A stretch of DNA of 64,000 nucleotides from Rhizobium sp. EC-SD404 (GCF_902498825.1 NZ_LR701459.1:2090414-2154413); one strand, 5' to 3'. Counted from the stretch's first letter, positions 54,825 through 63,860 are shown. The notes: a model not told the origin generated them from the letters alone. A program made the numbers and translations.

Positions 54825-56596
54825 CATCCGTCGAGAGGAACCAGTCTTCCGCCACACAGCGCAAGGGCTGGGGTAGCGTGCTCGGCGAGATGTTCGATGG
54901 GACGCTCAATGCGCTGCGGCGCTTTCCTGTCGTGGCGCTGCTGCTCGTTCTCATCACCATCGAGGTGAACGGGCGGGTCGGCGAATGGTGGCCGTTGTTC
55001 TGGGGTGACCGCGGCTTTGCTTACCCGCTCACGGTCGCGACCATCGCGGCATTGGCCACCTGCCTGTCGCTGCAGTCCCGACGAACCGGAAGACTGCCCG
55101 AAATCATCCTCACCGCGCTCGCCGCCCTTCTCGTCTTCTGCCTCGTCGAATGGGAGGAGACCGTTCGTCTCTATGATCCAACCTTCGTGGCTGCGCTTGC
55201 CGGCCTCGTCCTCGTCGGGCCGTTCTTTCAGCGGGGAACCAGCGAAAGCTTCTGGCTGTTCGTCGTGCGCTTTCTGTTCGCGGCCGTGCTGGGGCTTCTG
55301 GCCTTGCTTCTCTTCGCCGGCGGTTTCTCGGCAATCCTCGCGAGCCTGACATACCTGTTTGGCATCGAGGTGCCGGAACAGGTCTACGGTCATGTGTGGG
55401 CAACGGTCGGCTGCTTTGCGGCGCCTCTGTTCGCGCTGGGGCAATTACCGGCGGTGACCGATTTCGACACCCCGGAAAGCGCTCCTGTTCCGGTGCGGCG
55501 CGGCATGCAGGTGCTCGGCGATTACGTGGCGGCGCCGTTGCTGATCATCTACGCGGTGCTTCTCCACATCTACGCCGCGAAGATAATCCTGTCGGGCGAC
55601 TGGCCGGCAGGCCAGGTCGGCTGGCTTGTGCTGACCTTCGGCGTCTGCCTGTTTGCGGCACTCATGGTCATTCATCCGTTTCTCTCCAGCGCCCGGCCTC
55701 CAACGCGGCTTCTCCTGCGCTGGTGGCCGGTCATGCTCCCGGTCCCCCTGATCCTGCTTCTGCTGGCAGCCTGGCAGCGCATTTCGGTCTATGGCGTGAC
55801 GCCGGATCGCTATTTGCTCGTGCTCTTCGCAGCGGTCACGGCGGTCATTCTTCTCGTACAGTTTCGGCCGAGCCATCGTGGCGACATTCGCGTGATGGCG
55901 GCACTTCCCGTGCTGGCGCTTCTTGTCGCGTCCTTCGGCCCGCAAGGCGCAGTCAGCATCTCGATCGAAAGCCAGAGCGATCGATTTCGCGATATGGTCG
56001 CCAATCCGCCCTTCACCCCGGAAGAGAACTCCGAAGCGCTCGACATTCTCAGCTATCTCGAAGTCGCAGGCGCGCTCGGCACGGTGGAGCCTGAGGTGCT
56101 GCCGAGTTCGGCCGAAGCGGGCACGGGCCTGTCGCGCCGGATAGCCGTTGCCTACGGTCTGGATCCAACGCTGCGCGCGACCGGTGAAGAAGGGCAGTTC
56201 AGCCGCACTTTCCAGACATCGGGCGTGATCGCCACTGCCGGCTACGACATCCTGATCCTCGATTTCTCGGTTTATCGGGGAACGACCGCGCGCAACTGGG
56301 CCGTGCCTGGCTTATCGCAGCCGCTGTCGATCAGCTTAAGGGACAATGCACTGACGCTGCGCCTAAGCGGCGAATCGGTGATTTTCGACGTTCCGATCGA
56401 CGGCCTTCTGCGCATGGAGGACGGAACGCCGTCGGAAGCAGCGGAGATCACCCTGACAAGCGCAGGGCGCCAAATCAGCATCCAGCCGAACTACGTGACA
56501 TTCGATCGGTTCGACGAGCCGACGCTCGCGAATATCGGCGGGGTGTTGTTGCTCAGGCTATCCGAATGGAGCGACGCCGGCGCCGCTCAGCAGTGA
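54821..56596 (+). CDS. DUF4153 polytopic membrane protein
   Basis: 591 residues, GTG start. About ten membrane helices in the first 365 residues, then a soluble C-terminal region of about 200 residues (NPPFTPEENSEALDILSYLEVAGALG). DUF4153 proteins have no established function. Coupled to the sterol desaturase-like gene by the 4-base overlap, and therefore probably part of the same envelope-related operon. Converges with trmFO. Confidence 0.5.
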   Translation: MTSVERNQSSATQRKGWGSVLGEMFDGTLNALRRFPVVALLLVLITIEVNGRVGEWWPLFWGDRGFAYPLTVATIAALATCLSLQSRRTGRLPEIILTALAALLVFCLVEWEETVRLYDPTFVAALAGLVLVGPFFQRGTSESFWLFVVRFLFAAVLGLLALLLFAGGFSAILASLTYLFGIEVPEQVYGHVWATVGCFAAPLFALGQLPAVTDFDTPESAPVPVRRGMQVLGDYVAAPLLIIYAVLLHIYAAKIILSGDWPAGQVGWLVLTFGVCLFAALMVIHPFLSSARPPTRLLLRWWPVMLPVPLILLLLAAWQRISVYGVTPDRYLLVLFAAVTAVILLVQFRPSHRGDIRVMAALPVLALLVASFGPQGAVSISIESQSDRFRDMVANPPFTPEENSEALDILSYLEVAGALGTVEPEVLPSSAEAGTGLSRRIAVAYGLDPTLRATGEEGQFSRTFQTSGVIATAGYDILILDFSVYRGTTARNWAVPGLSQPLSISLRDNALTLRLSGESVIFDVPIDGLLRMEDGTPSEAAEITLTSAGRQISIQPNYVTFDRFDEPTLANIGGVLLLRLSEWSDAGAAQQ

Positions 56597-56620
56597 GCGA
56601 CGGCCGGGCGTTCTACGCGG

Positions 56621-58057
56621 CTACTCGGCGGCCTGACGAAAATTGCTATCGCCAAGCCAGGCGGCGCAATCGGCAACCGCGCGGTGCGCCATTGCGCGCT
56701 TCTTGGCGATCGTCTTGTCCTTGCCGCGAAAGCGCTTCACGCCTTCCGGCCGCACGATCGCGCCTGGATCCAGTGGCGGAAACAAGCCGAAATTGACATT
56801 CATCGGCTGGAACGACCGTTTGCCCGGCTCGTCTTCGGAGACGAGATGGCCACCGGTGATGTGCCCGAGCAACGAACCGAATGCCGACGTCGCAGGCGGA
56901 AGGGAGGGCTCGAGGCCTCTAGCTTCCGCTGCAGCGAAGCGCCCGGCCAAGAGACCGATGGCAGCCGATTCGACGTAGCCCTCGCATCCCGTGATCTGTC
57001 CGGCAAAGCGGATGTCCGAACGCGCTTTCAGGCGCAGCGTCCTGTCGAGAAGCACCGGCGAATTGAGATAGGTATTGCGGTGCAGACCGCCGAGACGGGC
57101 AAATTCGGCATTCTGCAAACCGGGAATCATCCGGAAGATATCGGTCTGCGCGCCGTATTTCAGCTTGGTCTGGAAGCCGACCATGTTGAAGAGCGTGCCG
57201 AGCGCATTGTCCTGGCGCAGCTGGACGACGGCGTAGGCCTTCTCGGTCGGCTTGTGGGCGTTGGTCAGGCCCATCGGCTTCATCGGACCGTGGCGAAGAG
57301 TTTCACGGCCGCGTTCTGCCATCACCTCGACCGGCAGGCAGCCGTCGAAATAGGGCGTGCCTTCCCAATCCTTGAAGCTGGTCTTGTCACCGGCAAGCAA
57401 CGCATCGACGAAAGCATTGTATTCGGCTTCCGTCATCGGGCAGTTGATATAGTCCTTGCCCGTTCCGCCGGGGCCGACCTTGTCGTAGCGCGACTGATAC
57501 CAGCAGATGTCCATGTCGATCGAATCGGCGTGGACGATGGGCGCGATCGCATCGAAGAAGGCGAGCGCATCCGCGCCTGTCACGGCACCGATCGATTCGG
57601 CAAGCGAGGGTGCCGTGAGCGGGCCCGTGGCGATGATCGTCCGGCCCCACTCGGCGGGCGGCAGGCCGGTCACTTCCTCGCGCTCGATGGTGACGAGGGG
57701 ATGTTCGTTGAGTGCCTTCGTGACGCCGTCGGAAAAGCCGACGCGGTCAACGGCGAGCGCGCCGCCTGCCGGCACCTGATTGCGGTCGCCACATGCCATG
57801 ATGAGCGAACCGGCAAGCCGCATTTCGGCATGCAGGACGCCGACGGCGTTCGTCTCCGCATCGTCCGATCGAAACGAGTTCGAGCAGACGAGCTCGGCGA
57901 GGCCGTCTGTGAGGTGGGCATCGGTTCCGCGGATCGGCCGCATCTCGTGGAGGACGACGGGAATGCCTGCCTGCGCTATTTGCCAGGCGGCTTCCGAGCC
58001 GGCGAGTCCCCCGCCGATAACGTGAACGGGCTGTGTTTGACCTGCTGTATCTGTCAT
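56621..58057 (-). CDS. trmFO: Folate-dependent tRNA(m5U54) methyltransferase TrmFO
   Basis: 478 residues; makes ribothymidine at tRNA position 54 with methylene-tetrahydrofolate and FADH2. FAD motif [16 protein letters not shown] at the start, cysteines in [12 protein letters not shown] and [12 protein letters not shown] as in the characterised enzymes. The gene follows the DUF1127 cluster on the same strand with 44 bases between. Confidence 0.5.
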   Translation of the reverse strand: MTDTAGQTQPVHVIGGGLAGSEAAWQIAQAGIPVVLHEMRPIRGTDAHLTDGLAELVCSNSFRSDDAETNAVGVLHAEMRLAGSLIMACGDRNQVPAGGALAVDRVGFSDGVTKALNEHPLVTIEREEVTGLPPAEWGRTIIATGPLTAPSLAESIGAVTGADALAFFDAIAPIVHADSIDMDICWYQSRYDKVGPGGTGKDYINCPMTEAEYNAFVDALLAGDKTSFKDWEGTPYFDGCLPVEVMAERGRETLRHGPMKPMGLTNAHKPTEKAYAVVQLRQDNALGTLFNMVGFQTKLKYGAQTDIFRMIPGLQNAEFARLGGLHRNTYLNSPVLLDRTLRLKARSDIRFAGQITGCEGYVESAAIGLLAGRFAAAEARGLEPSLPPATSAFGSLLGHITGGHLVSEDEPGKRSFQPMNVNFGLFPPLDPGAIVRPEGVKRFRGKDKTIAKKRAMAHRAVADCAAWLGDSNFRQAAE

Positions 58058-58101
58058 GCGCGCGTCATATCATTCCGGCGCGGCCAGGCCAACGGGGCGT
58101 T

Positions 58102-58242
58102 TTAGCGCGCCTGGCGTGCGCTGCGGGCAACGTCGAAACGCGTCAGACCGATGTCTTCGAGCGTCTCGTTGGAAAGGCCGCGAAGCGTGTTCATGGTGCG
58201 GCGGCGGCTGAGCCACGACCGGGCATTGTTGAGCATAAGCAT
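58102..58242 (-). CDS. DUF1127 small protein 1
   Basis: 46 residues (MLMLNNARSWLSRRRTMNTL...), too short for most gene finders. The DUF1127 core is LRGLSNETLEDIGLTRFDVARSARQAR: a basic N-terminal helix, then L-x-D-I-G-L-x-R. Some DUF1127 proteins bind RNA (CcaF1 in Rhodobacter, helping sRNA maturation). The first ATG is at 58242. It is the last of three paralogues in tandem on this strand. Confidence 0.5.
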   Translation of the reverse strand: MLMLNNARSWLSRRRTMNTLRGLSNETLEDIGLTRFDVARSARQAR

Positions 58243-58376
58243 GGAACTGAACCTGACTGGGATGTGGCGGCGAATGGGCCGTCTCTTGGTGCTGCTTCTA
58301 CTGCCGATCGGCGAGCGCTAGTAGCGCCAATGTCCCAGGCCAGCCATGCGGGCCCAACACCGCTGAGATCGATCCG

Positions 58377-58424
58377 AAGCGGCTGCCTTCGAATGCCGAT
58401 TTTTGAGGCATTTGCCAGCCGCTT
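58377..58424 (-). terminator. Hairpin after DUF1127 gene 2
   Basis: AAGCGGCTG (58377-58385) pairs with CAGCCGCTT (58416-58424), with an inner AATGCC/GGCATT stem. It lies 5 bases past the stop of the middle DUF1127 gene. No U-run follows on the minus strand, so it may be a weak terminator or a mRNA 3' end stabiliser. It carries no CCUCC motif. Confidence 0.5.
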
Positions 58425-58429
58425 GAGCG

Positions 58430-58573
58430 CTACTTGACGGCGGTCCGCGCCACGATCGGGATATCGCGGCGGGTGAGGCCGAGATCTTCGAGCTCACGGC
58501 TCGTCATCTGCTGCAGATCGGTGCAGGCGATACGGTATTGGCGCCAGCGGCGAAACGATTCCGTGAGGCTCAT
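58430..58573 (-). CDS. DUF1127 small protein 2
   Basis: 47 residues: MSLTESFRRWRQYRIACTDL then QQMTSRELEDLGLTRRDIPIV. ATG 58573 with AGGAGACGGAG upstream; the open frame continues upstream through the RNA module but is not coding. It lies downstream of RNA module A, whose terminal hairpin has only a short U-tract, so readthrough is likely. Confidence 0.5.
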   Translation of the reverse strand: MSLTESFRRWRQYRIACTDLQQMTSRELEDLGLTRRDIPIVARTAVK

Positions 58574-58647
58574 GATGCGCTCCGTCTCCTGCTCTGTCGG
58601 CCGCGTCTGGTTCGAATGCCGAAGGCAAACGCTTGCTGAAAACAAGA

Positions 58648-58760
58648 GCGCCCGCCGGGGGAGGAGATCCGGCGGGCGCACTTTGTTTGATCGGCAGCTG
58701 GGAGGAGGAGGGCCACCGATCGCTCGGCCTGACACTGGGAGGAGGAAAATGTCCGGCCGA
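58648..58760 (-). ncRNA. Cuckoo/CcsR-type small RNA module A (three hairpins)
   Basis: On the minus strand three hairpins follow one another: 58760-58724 (TCGGCC/GGCCGA plus GACA/TGTC), 58721-58689 (GATCGGTGGC/GCTGCCGATC) and 58679-58648 (11-bp stem GCGCCCGCCGG/CCGGCGGGCGC). Loops show TCCTCCTCCC, CCTCCTCCTCCC and ATCTCCTCCC. It begins 9 bases after the stop of DUF1127 gene 3, so it is probably its processed 3' UTR, as for Rhodobacter CcsR RNAs. The final tail (TCTTGTTTTC) makes a weak terminator. These loops are complementary to Shine-Dalgarno-like sequences. Confidence 0.5.
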
Positions 58761-58769
58761 ATTCTTGGA

Positions 58770-58910
58770 TTAGATCGCCTGGCGAGCGATGCGTGCGATG
58801 TCAGCGCGGCTTACGCCGATATCGCTGAGTTCGCGGTCCGACATGCGAGCCAGTTCGTTGCGGGTCTGACGGTACTTGCGCCAGTTGTTGAAAGTGCGTG
58901 CGACGTTCAT
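58770..58910 (-). CDS. DUF1127 small protein 3
   Basis: 46 residues: MNVARTFNNWRKYRQTRNEL then ARMSDRELSDIGVSRADIARIARQAI. ATG 58910 with AAGGA 8 bases upstream. The basic, Arg-rich helix pair is typical for RNA-binding DUF1127 proteins. Transcribed from the LysR-box promoter region near 59000 together with RNA module A. Related DUF1127 genes in Brucella are controlled by the LysR-type regulator VtlR. Confidence 0.5.
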   Translation of the reverse strand: MNVARTFNNWRKYRQTRNELARMSDRELSDIGVSRADIARIARQAI

Positions 58911-58987
58911 TTTCGTGTCCTTCGTATTTCCCAGGCCAGCTCTTGGCGACCCGATTTCGTTGGACTGAATGTAGGCGCGATCGCCCA

Positions 58988-59002
58988 ATTTGTGCAGTGC
59001 GA
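58988..59002 (-). promoter_or_regulatory. Conserved 13-nt box, copy 2 (DUF1127 gene 3)
   Basis: Plus-strand ATTTGTGCAGTGC at 58988-59000 repeats exactly at 59381-59393. On the minus strand it reads GCACTGCACAAAT, followed 12 bases later by CCTACAT as a possible -10. The dyad is one base short of TTG-N7-CAA (TCG here). Confidence 0.5.
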
Positions 59003-59170
59003 AATAAGCATCGTGGCTATGCGCGCATTGCAGACCGGCTGGGATCGTTAAGATTTGATTCATCTGCACATGCATGGACCAAACCGGCAGGTGCGGCGCA
59101 TGACCCTTCGATGCCCTGCGATATGCAAGGCATTGGATCAGGCGCTATTTTTGTGGGGGCGGAGGTCTGG

Positions 59171-59296
59171 ACAAAAAAATAACGCCCGCTGGGGGAGGAG
59201 GATCCAGCGGGCGTCATTTGTAGCGATGAATGGTTGGGAGGAGGAGAACCATCCATCATATCGGAGAGGCAATGGGAGGAGGAGTTTGCCGCTCCG
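59171..59296 (-). ncRNA. Cuckoo/CcsR-type small RNA module B (three hairpins, terminator)
   Basis: On the minus strand: hairpin 1, 59296-59262 (CGGAG/CTCCG and GGCAA/TTGCC); hairpin 2, 59257-59225 (11-bp GATGGATGGTT/AACCATTCATC, one wobble); hairpin 3, 59214-59182 (11-bp ACGCCCGCTGG/CCAGCGGGCGT) followed by TTATTTTTTT, a true intrinsic terminator. All three loops carry CTCCTCC sequences. It is preceded by its own promoter box and not by an intact DUF1127 gene, so it is probably a free-standing sRNA whose 5' end lies near 59350. Confidence 0.5.
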
Positions 59297-59380
59297 AATT
59301 CTTTGCCGCCTTACGGGCGACCCTCGATCGAAGCGCTGATGTGCGCTGTTCGATGACTTCAACATAAGGCGGTCGAACTG

Positions 59381-59395
59381 ATTTGTGCAGTGCAA
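59381..59395 (-). promoter_or_regulatory. Conserved 13-nt box, copy 1 (RNA module B), LysR-type dyad
   Basis: The minus strand reads TTGCACTGCACAA (59395-59383), a TTG-N7-CAA dyad with T-N11-A, the LysR-type regulator form. Then CCTTATG 11 bases after the shared 13-mer, as a possible -10. Upstream of RNA module B only. Confidence 0.5.
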
Positions 59396-59400
59396 TATCT

Positions 59401-59705
59401 GCATGGAAGCCATGCACCTTACGCAACTCTGTCACACGTCAGCTTTTGACCGTCCTTGCTCTCGCAATGTGAGGAGGCGTCCCGTCATATTCAAGAGAAA
59501 GGTCGGGCCATCGCAGTGGCGGAGTTGGCGTCGGAACACACCTGCTGCCGGGCGCGCTCCGAGTGATCCTGCTTAGATGTCAAAAAGAGCGGAAAGACAG
59601 GGGTAGAATACCCCATTTTTCCTTTGAACCCTCCAGAACGGGTGATATAGAGACGCGCGTTCAAGGCTGGCCCGCTGTGCCTTGAGTGTTGATCTGGCGA
59701 GCAGA
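59401..59705. other. Intergenic stretch before tRNA-Leu
   Basis: About 300 bases with no supported gene. Open frames on the minus strand here run through the tRNA and are artefacts. The tRNA-Leu promoter should lie at the right end; nothing else recognised. Confidence 0.5.
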
Positions 59706-59790
<85 letters not shown>

Positions 59791-59888
59791 GACAGAATTG
59801 AACGCCGCTTCCGGCAATTTGAATTCCGGTTCAGCGCTCCTCGACGACGTCGCGAGAGCGCTGCCAAGAACTATCAAGAAGGTGAACG

Positions 59889-61373
59889 ATGCAGGTAACC
59901 GAGACCCTGGCCGAAGGCCTGAAGCGCGAGATCAAAGTCGTCGTGCCCGCGCAGGAGATGGAGCAGAAGCTCAACGAGCGCTTGGCCGATGCCAAGAACA
60001 AGGTCCGTCTGAACGGCTTCCGCCCCGGCAAGGTGCCGATGTCGCATCTCAAGAAGATGTACGGAAAGTCGTTCATGGCCGATCTCGTCAACGAGATCAT
60101 CCGCGACAAGCCGGGCGCGATTCTGACCGAGCGCGGCGAGCGCTCTGCCACGCAGCCTGAAATCAAGATGACCGAGGACGAGGCGGAAGCCAACGAGATC
60201 CTCGACGCCAAGAAGGACTTCGAGTTCTCGCTGGCCTACGAAGTCATCCCGGCGATTGAACTCAAGGGCGATTCCAAGCTCACGGTCACCCGCGAAGTCG
60301 TCGACATTCCGGATGCGGAAGTCGAAGAGCAGGTTCTGCGCATCGCCGAGAACGCCAAGACTTACGAGACCAAGAAGGGCAAGGCTGCTGATGGCGATCG
60401 CGTGACGATCGACTATCTCGGCAAGATCGACGGCGAGCCCTTCGATGGCGGCAAGGACGATGATGCCGAACTGGTGATCGGTTCCAACCGTTTCATCCCG
60501 GGCTTCGAAGAGCAGCTGGTCGGCGTGAAGGCGGGCGACGAGAAGACGATCAACGTGTCTTTCCCGGATGATTACCCGGCTGCAAACCTCGCCGGCAAGG
60601 AAGCCACCTTCGACATCAAGGTCAAGGACGTCGCCGCTGCGGCCGAACTGACGATCGATGACGAACTGGCCAAGAAGCTGGGCCTCGAATCGGCCGAAAA
60701 GCTGCGCGAAGTCGTTCGTGGCCAGATCGAGAGCCAGTACGGCCAGATGACCCGCCAGAAGGTGAAGCGTCAGATCCTCGACCAGCTCGACGAACTCTAC
60801 CAGTTCGATACGCCCGAGACGCTCGTCGATGCCGAGTTCAACAACATCTGGACGCAGATCACCCGCGATCTGGAACAGTCCGGCAAGAGCTTCGAAGACG
60901 AAGACACGACCGAGGAAGCAGCGCGCGACGAGTACCGCAAGCTCGCCGAACGCCGCGTCCGCCTCGGCCTGGTTCTTTCCGAGATCGGCGAAAAGGCCGG
61001 CGTGAAGGTTGCCGACGAGGAAATGCAGCGCGCCCTCTACGAGCAGGTTCGCCAGTTCCCCGGCCAGGAACGCCAGATCATGGAATACTTCCAGAAGACC
61101 CCGGGTGCAGCAGCTTCGCTGCGCGCGCCGATCTTCGAGGAAAAGGTCATCGACCACCTGCTTTCCGAAGCCGACGTCACCGACAAGACCGTCAGCAAGG
61201 AAGAGCTGATGGCTGAAGACGAAGACGAGACGGGCAGCAAGGCCGAAGCTTCCGAAAAGAAGCCGGCCAAGAAGAAGGCTGCGAAGAAGGACGAGTCGGC
61301 TGCCGCTGACGAGGACGAAAAGAAGCCCGCCAAGAAGAAGGCAGCCAAGAAGGACGACGCGGAAGAGGCCTGA
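59889..61373 (+). CDS. tig: Trigger factor
   Basis: 494 residues; ribosome-bound chaperone and prolyl isomerase. The N-terminal ribosome-binding loop is GFRPGKVP, and the FKBP-type domain ([20 protein letters not shown]... [12 protein letters not shown]) sits about residues 165-250. The helical chaperone domain follows. A Lys/Ala-rich C-terminal tail contains [13 protein letters not shown] twice (61254-61292, 61317-61355). It is not linked to clpP within the window. A terminator follows. Confidence 0.5.
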   Translation: MQVTETLAEGLKREIKVVVPAQEMEQKLNERLADAKNKVRLNGFRPGKVPMSHLKKMYGKSFMADLVNEIIRDKPGAILTERGERSATQPEIKMTEDEAEANEILDAKKDFEFSLAYEVIPAIELKGDSKLTVTREVVDIPDAEVEEQVLRIAENAKTYETKKGKAADGDRVTIDYLGKIDGEPFDGGKDDDAELVIGSNRFIPGFEEQLVGVKAGDEKTINVSFPDDYPAANLAGKEATFDIKVKDVAAAAELTIDDELAKKLGLESAEKLREVVRGQIESQYGQMTRQKVKRQILDQLDELYQFDTPETLVDAEFNNIWTQITRDLEQSGKSFEDEDTTEEAARDEYRKLAERRVRLGLVLSEIGEKAGVKVADEEMQRALYEQVRQFPGQERQIMEYFQKTPGAAASLRAPIFEEKVIDHLLSEADVTDKTVSKEELMAEDEDETGSKAEASEKKPAKKKAAKKDESAAADEDEKKPAKKKAAKKDDAEEA

Positions 61374-61403
61374 TCCTCACTTCGCGTCTCAAAGTTCGAC
61401 AAG

Positions 61404-61435
61404 AGGCCGTCCGCTTGATGCGGGCGGCCTTTTTC
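61404..61435 (+). terminator. Rho-independent terminator after tig
   Basis: AGGCCGTCCGC (61404-61414), loop TTGAT, GCGGGCGGCCT (61420-61430), then TTTTTCG. 11-bp stem with one wobble. Confidence 0.5.
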
Positions 61436-61485
61436 GTTGCGGGAACCGCGCTATGTGCCGAACATCGAATGGATGAAAGGCTGGC

Positions 61486-63036
61486 ATGACAGTGGCGCGA
61501 TCGACAGACCACACGGGCGGAACACTCAGATTTCTGCTCGGCGACCAGTTGAGCCGCGACCTCTCCGCTCTGGACGGAGCCGACAAGGATCGCGACGTGA
61601 TTCTGATGGCGGAAGTGGGCGAAGAGGCGAGCTATGTGCGCCATCATAAGAAGAAGATCGCCTTTCTCTTTTCCGCCATGCGCCATTTTGCACGGGATCT
61701 GGAAGGCGCCGGTTTCACCGTTCACTACATCCGCTTCGAAGAGGGCGTGGCGTCGCTAGAGGATGCGCTGAAGCGCGCGATTGACGCGCACAAACCGGAA
61801 GCCGTCGTGATGACCGAGGCAGCCGAGCACCGCGTGCTGATGATGCAGAAGGACTGGCGTGAGGGGGCAGGTGTGCCTTTGAAGGTTCTTCCGGACACGC
61901 GCTTCTTCTGCTCCCACAAGCGCTTCAAGGAATGGGCCGGCGAGAACCCGAAATCGCTGCGGATGGAATATTTCTACCGCGAGATGCGGCGCTTGACCGG
62001 CTATTTGATGGAGGGGGATGCTCCGGAAGGCGGCAAGTGGAACTTCGACCACGACAACCGGGAGAAGCTGCCCGCCGATCTGCAAGCGCCGCAGCGGCCG
62101 ACCTATGCCGTCGACGACGAGACAAAGGCGGTTCTGGCGCTGGTGGCCGAAAGGTTCGAGGACAATTTCGGCGATCTGGTGCCGTTCAACTATCCCGTGA
62201 CGCGCCGGCAGGCACTGCATTATCTGGACTGGTTCATCGACACGGCTCTGCCGAATTTCGGCACCTATCAGGATGCCATGCGCCAGGGCGAGCCGTTGCT
62301 CTTCCATTCCCACCTGTCGGGCTTGATCAATTGCGGACTACTTTCACCCCGCGAATGCTGCGACCGGGTGGAAGAGGCTTGGCGCAATGGCGCCGTGCCG
62401 ATCAATGCGGCGGAAGGCTTCATCCGCCAGGTCATCGGATGGCGTGAATTCATCCGCGGCATCTATTGGCTGAAAATGCCGGACTACGCGGGCTCCAATG
62501 CCCTGTCTGCTCAAAAGAAGCTGCCCGACTTCTTCTGGACGGCGCAGACCGAGATGAACTGCCTGAAGCAGTCGATCGGCGAAACCTGGGCGAACGCCTA
62601 TGCCCATCACATCCAGCGCCTGATGGTCATCGGCAATTTCTGCCTGCTCGCGGGGCTCGACCCGAAGGAAGTGCAGGAGTGGTACCTGCTCGTCTACCAC
62701 GATGCGTATGAGTGGGTGGAAATGCCGAATGTCGTCGGCATGATCCTCTACGCGGATAACAGCTTCTTCGCCTCCAAGCCCTATGCGGCCTCCGGCGCCT
62801 ATATCGATCGCATGTCGGATTACTGTGGCCATTGCCGATACGACGTGAAGAAGAAGAACGGAGAGAAGGCCTGTCCCTTCAACTATCTCTACTGGGACTT
62901 CCTGCTGCGCAACCGCCCGGCCTTCCAGAAGAATCAGCGCATGGGCGTCATCATGAAAAGTCTCGACCGAATGGGCGAGGACAAGATCGATGCCATAAGG
63001 CGTGACAGCCGGCGCTTTTTAGATCAGCTGAGCTGA
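61486..63036 (+). CDS. phrB: FeS-BCP photolyase, (6-4) type
   Basis: 516 residues. Matches bacterial cryptochrome/photolyases with a [4Fe-4S] cluster (Agrobacterium PhrB), which repair (6-4) photoproducts using FAD and a lumazine antenna. The cluster cysteines are visible in TEMNCLKQS, DYCGHCRYDV and EKACPFNYLYW. The N-terminal segment LRFLLGDQLSRDLSAL is typical. ATG 61486 with AAAGG 5 bases upstream. It differs from the class I photolyase at 13091 and has no sigma-E-like promoter immediately upstream by eye. Confidence 0.5.
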   Translation: MTVARSTDHTGGTLRFLLGDQLSRDLSALDGADKDRDVILMAEVGEEASYVRHHKKKIAFLFSAMRHFARDLEGAGFTVHYIRFEEGVASLEDALKRAIDAHKPEAVVMTEAAEHRVLMMQKDWREGAGVPLKVLPDTRFFCSHKRFKEWAGENPKSLRMEYFYREMRRLTGYLMEGDAPEGGKWNFDHDNREKLPADLQAPQRPTYAVDDETKAVLALVAERFEDNFGDLVPFNYPVTRRQALHYLDWFIDTALPNFGTYQDAMRQGEPLLFHSHLSGLINCGLLSPRECCDRVEEAWRNGAVPINAAEGFIRQVIGWREFIRGIYWLKMPDYAGSNALSAQKKLPDFFWTAQTEMNCLKQSIGETWANAYAHHIQRLMVIGNFCLLAGLDPKEVQEWYLLVYHDAYEWVEMPNVVGMILYADNSFFASKPYAASGAYIDRMSDYCGHCRYDVKKKNGEKACPFNYLYWDFLLRNRPAFQKNQRMGVIMKSLDRMGEDKIDAIRRDSRRFLDQLS

Positions 63037-63052
63037 ACGGAGAGCCGGTCCG

Positions 63053-63835
63053 TCACATCAGTTGCAGGCCCCGCAGGCTCGCATGGCCCTGTCGACCGAT
63101 GATGATGTGGTCATGCACGACGATGCCGAGCGGCTTGCCGGTCTCCACGATCGTGCGCGTCATGTCGATGTCGGCACGCGACGGCGTCGGATCGCCCGAT
63201 GGGTGGTTGTGGACGAGAATCAGCGCGCTTGCCGAGAGCTCGAGGGCCCGGCGCATGACTTCGCGTGGATAGACGGGCGTATGGTCGACCGTGCCGATCT
63301 GCTGAACCTCGTCGGCGATCAGCATGTTCTTCTTGTCGAGAAACAGGATGCGAAACTGTTCCCGCGTCTCGAACGCCATGGCGGCATGGCAATAGTCGAT
63401 GACTTGCTTCCAGGAAGCCAGCACCTGGCGCGCCGCGATCTCGCCTTTCAGCATGCGCTGGCCGATCGCCGCCACAACCTTGAGATCGAGCGCCGCCGCC
63501 TCGCCGATGCCGTCGATCTCGCTCAGGAGATGCGGGGGCGCGCCGAGAACCTCGGAAAGGGAACCGAATCGCGCAATCAGCGCCTTGGCGATGGGCTTCG
63601 TATCGCGGCGGGGAAGCATGCGGAAAAGCAGCAGTTCCAGAAGCTCGTAGTCGGCGAGGCCGGACGCCCCCTGGTCGCGAAATCGATCCCTAAGCCGGTC
63701 ACGATGGCCGTGATAATGCGCTGGCGGCGAAGCGGCTGGCCGAGCCTTGGTGGCGGCAGCGGGCACGGCGTCGTCGATGAAGAACGAGCGCTCGTCGGCT
63801 TGGGGCTCGGTCTCAGGCGTCTTTTGCGGTGCCAT
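63053..63835 (-). CDS. radC: RadC-family JAB domain protein
   Basis: 260 residues. N-terminal helix-hairpin-helix-like region ([19 protein letters not shown]) and a C-terminal JAMM/MPN metalloprotease-like domain with [14 protein letters not shown]. The role of RadC remains unclear despite the name. It converges with phrB and starts just after map, so map and radC may be one operon. Confidence 0.5.
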   Translation of the reverse strand: MAPQKTPETEPQADERSFFIDDAVPAAATKARPAASPPAHYHGHRDRLRDRFRDQGASGLADYELLELLLFRMLPRRDTKPIAKALIARFGSLSEVLGAPPHLLSEIDGIGEAAALDLKVVAAIGQRMLKGEIAARQVLASWKQVIDYCHAAMAFETREQFRILFLDKKNMLIADEVQQIGTVDHTPVYPREVMRRALELSASALILVHNHPSGDPTPSRADIDMTRTIVETGKPLGIVVHDHIIIGRQGHASLRGLQLM

Positions 63836-63860
63836 GGATCAAGCCTCGTTTCAAACGCCG

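Noticed and set aside
58648..59296. GGGAGGAGGA repeats as plus-strand ribosome sites
   Set aside because: No start codon or gene follows on that strand; each copy sits in a hairpin loop and is better explained as CCTCCTCCC on the minus strand.
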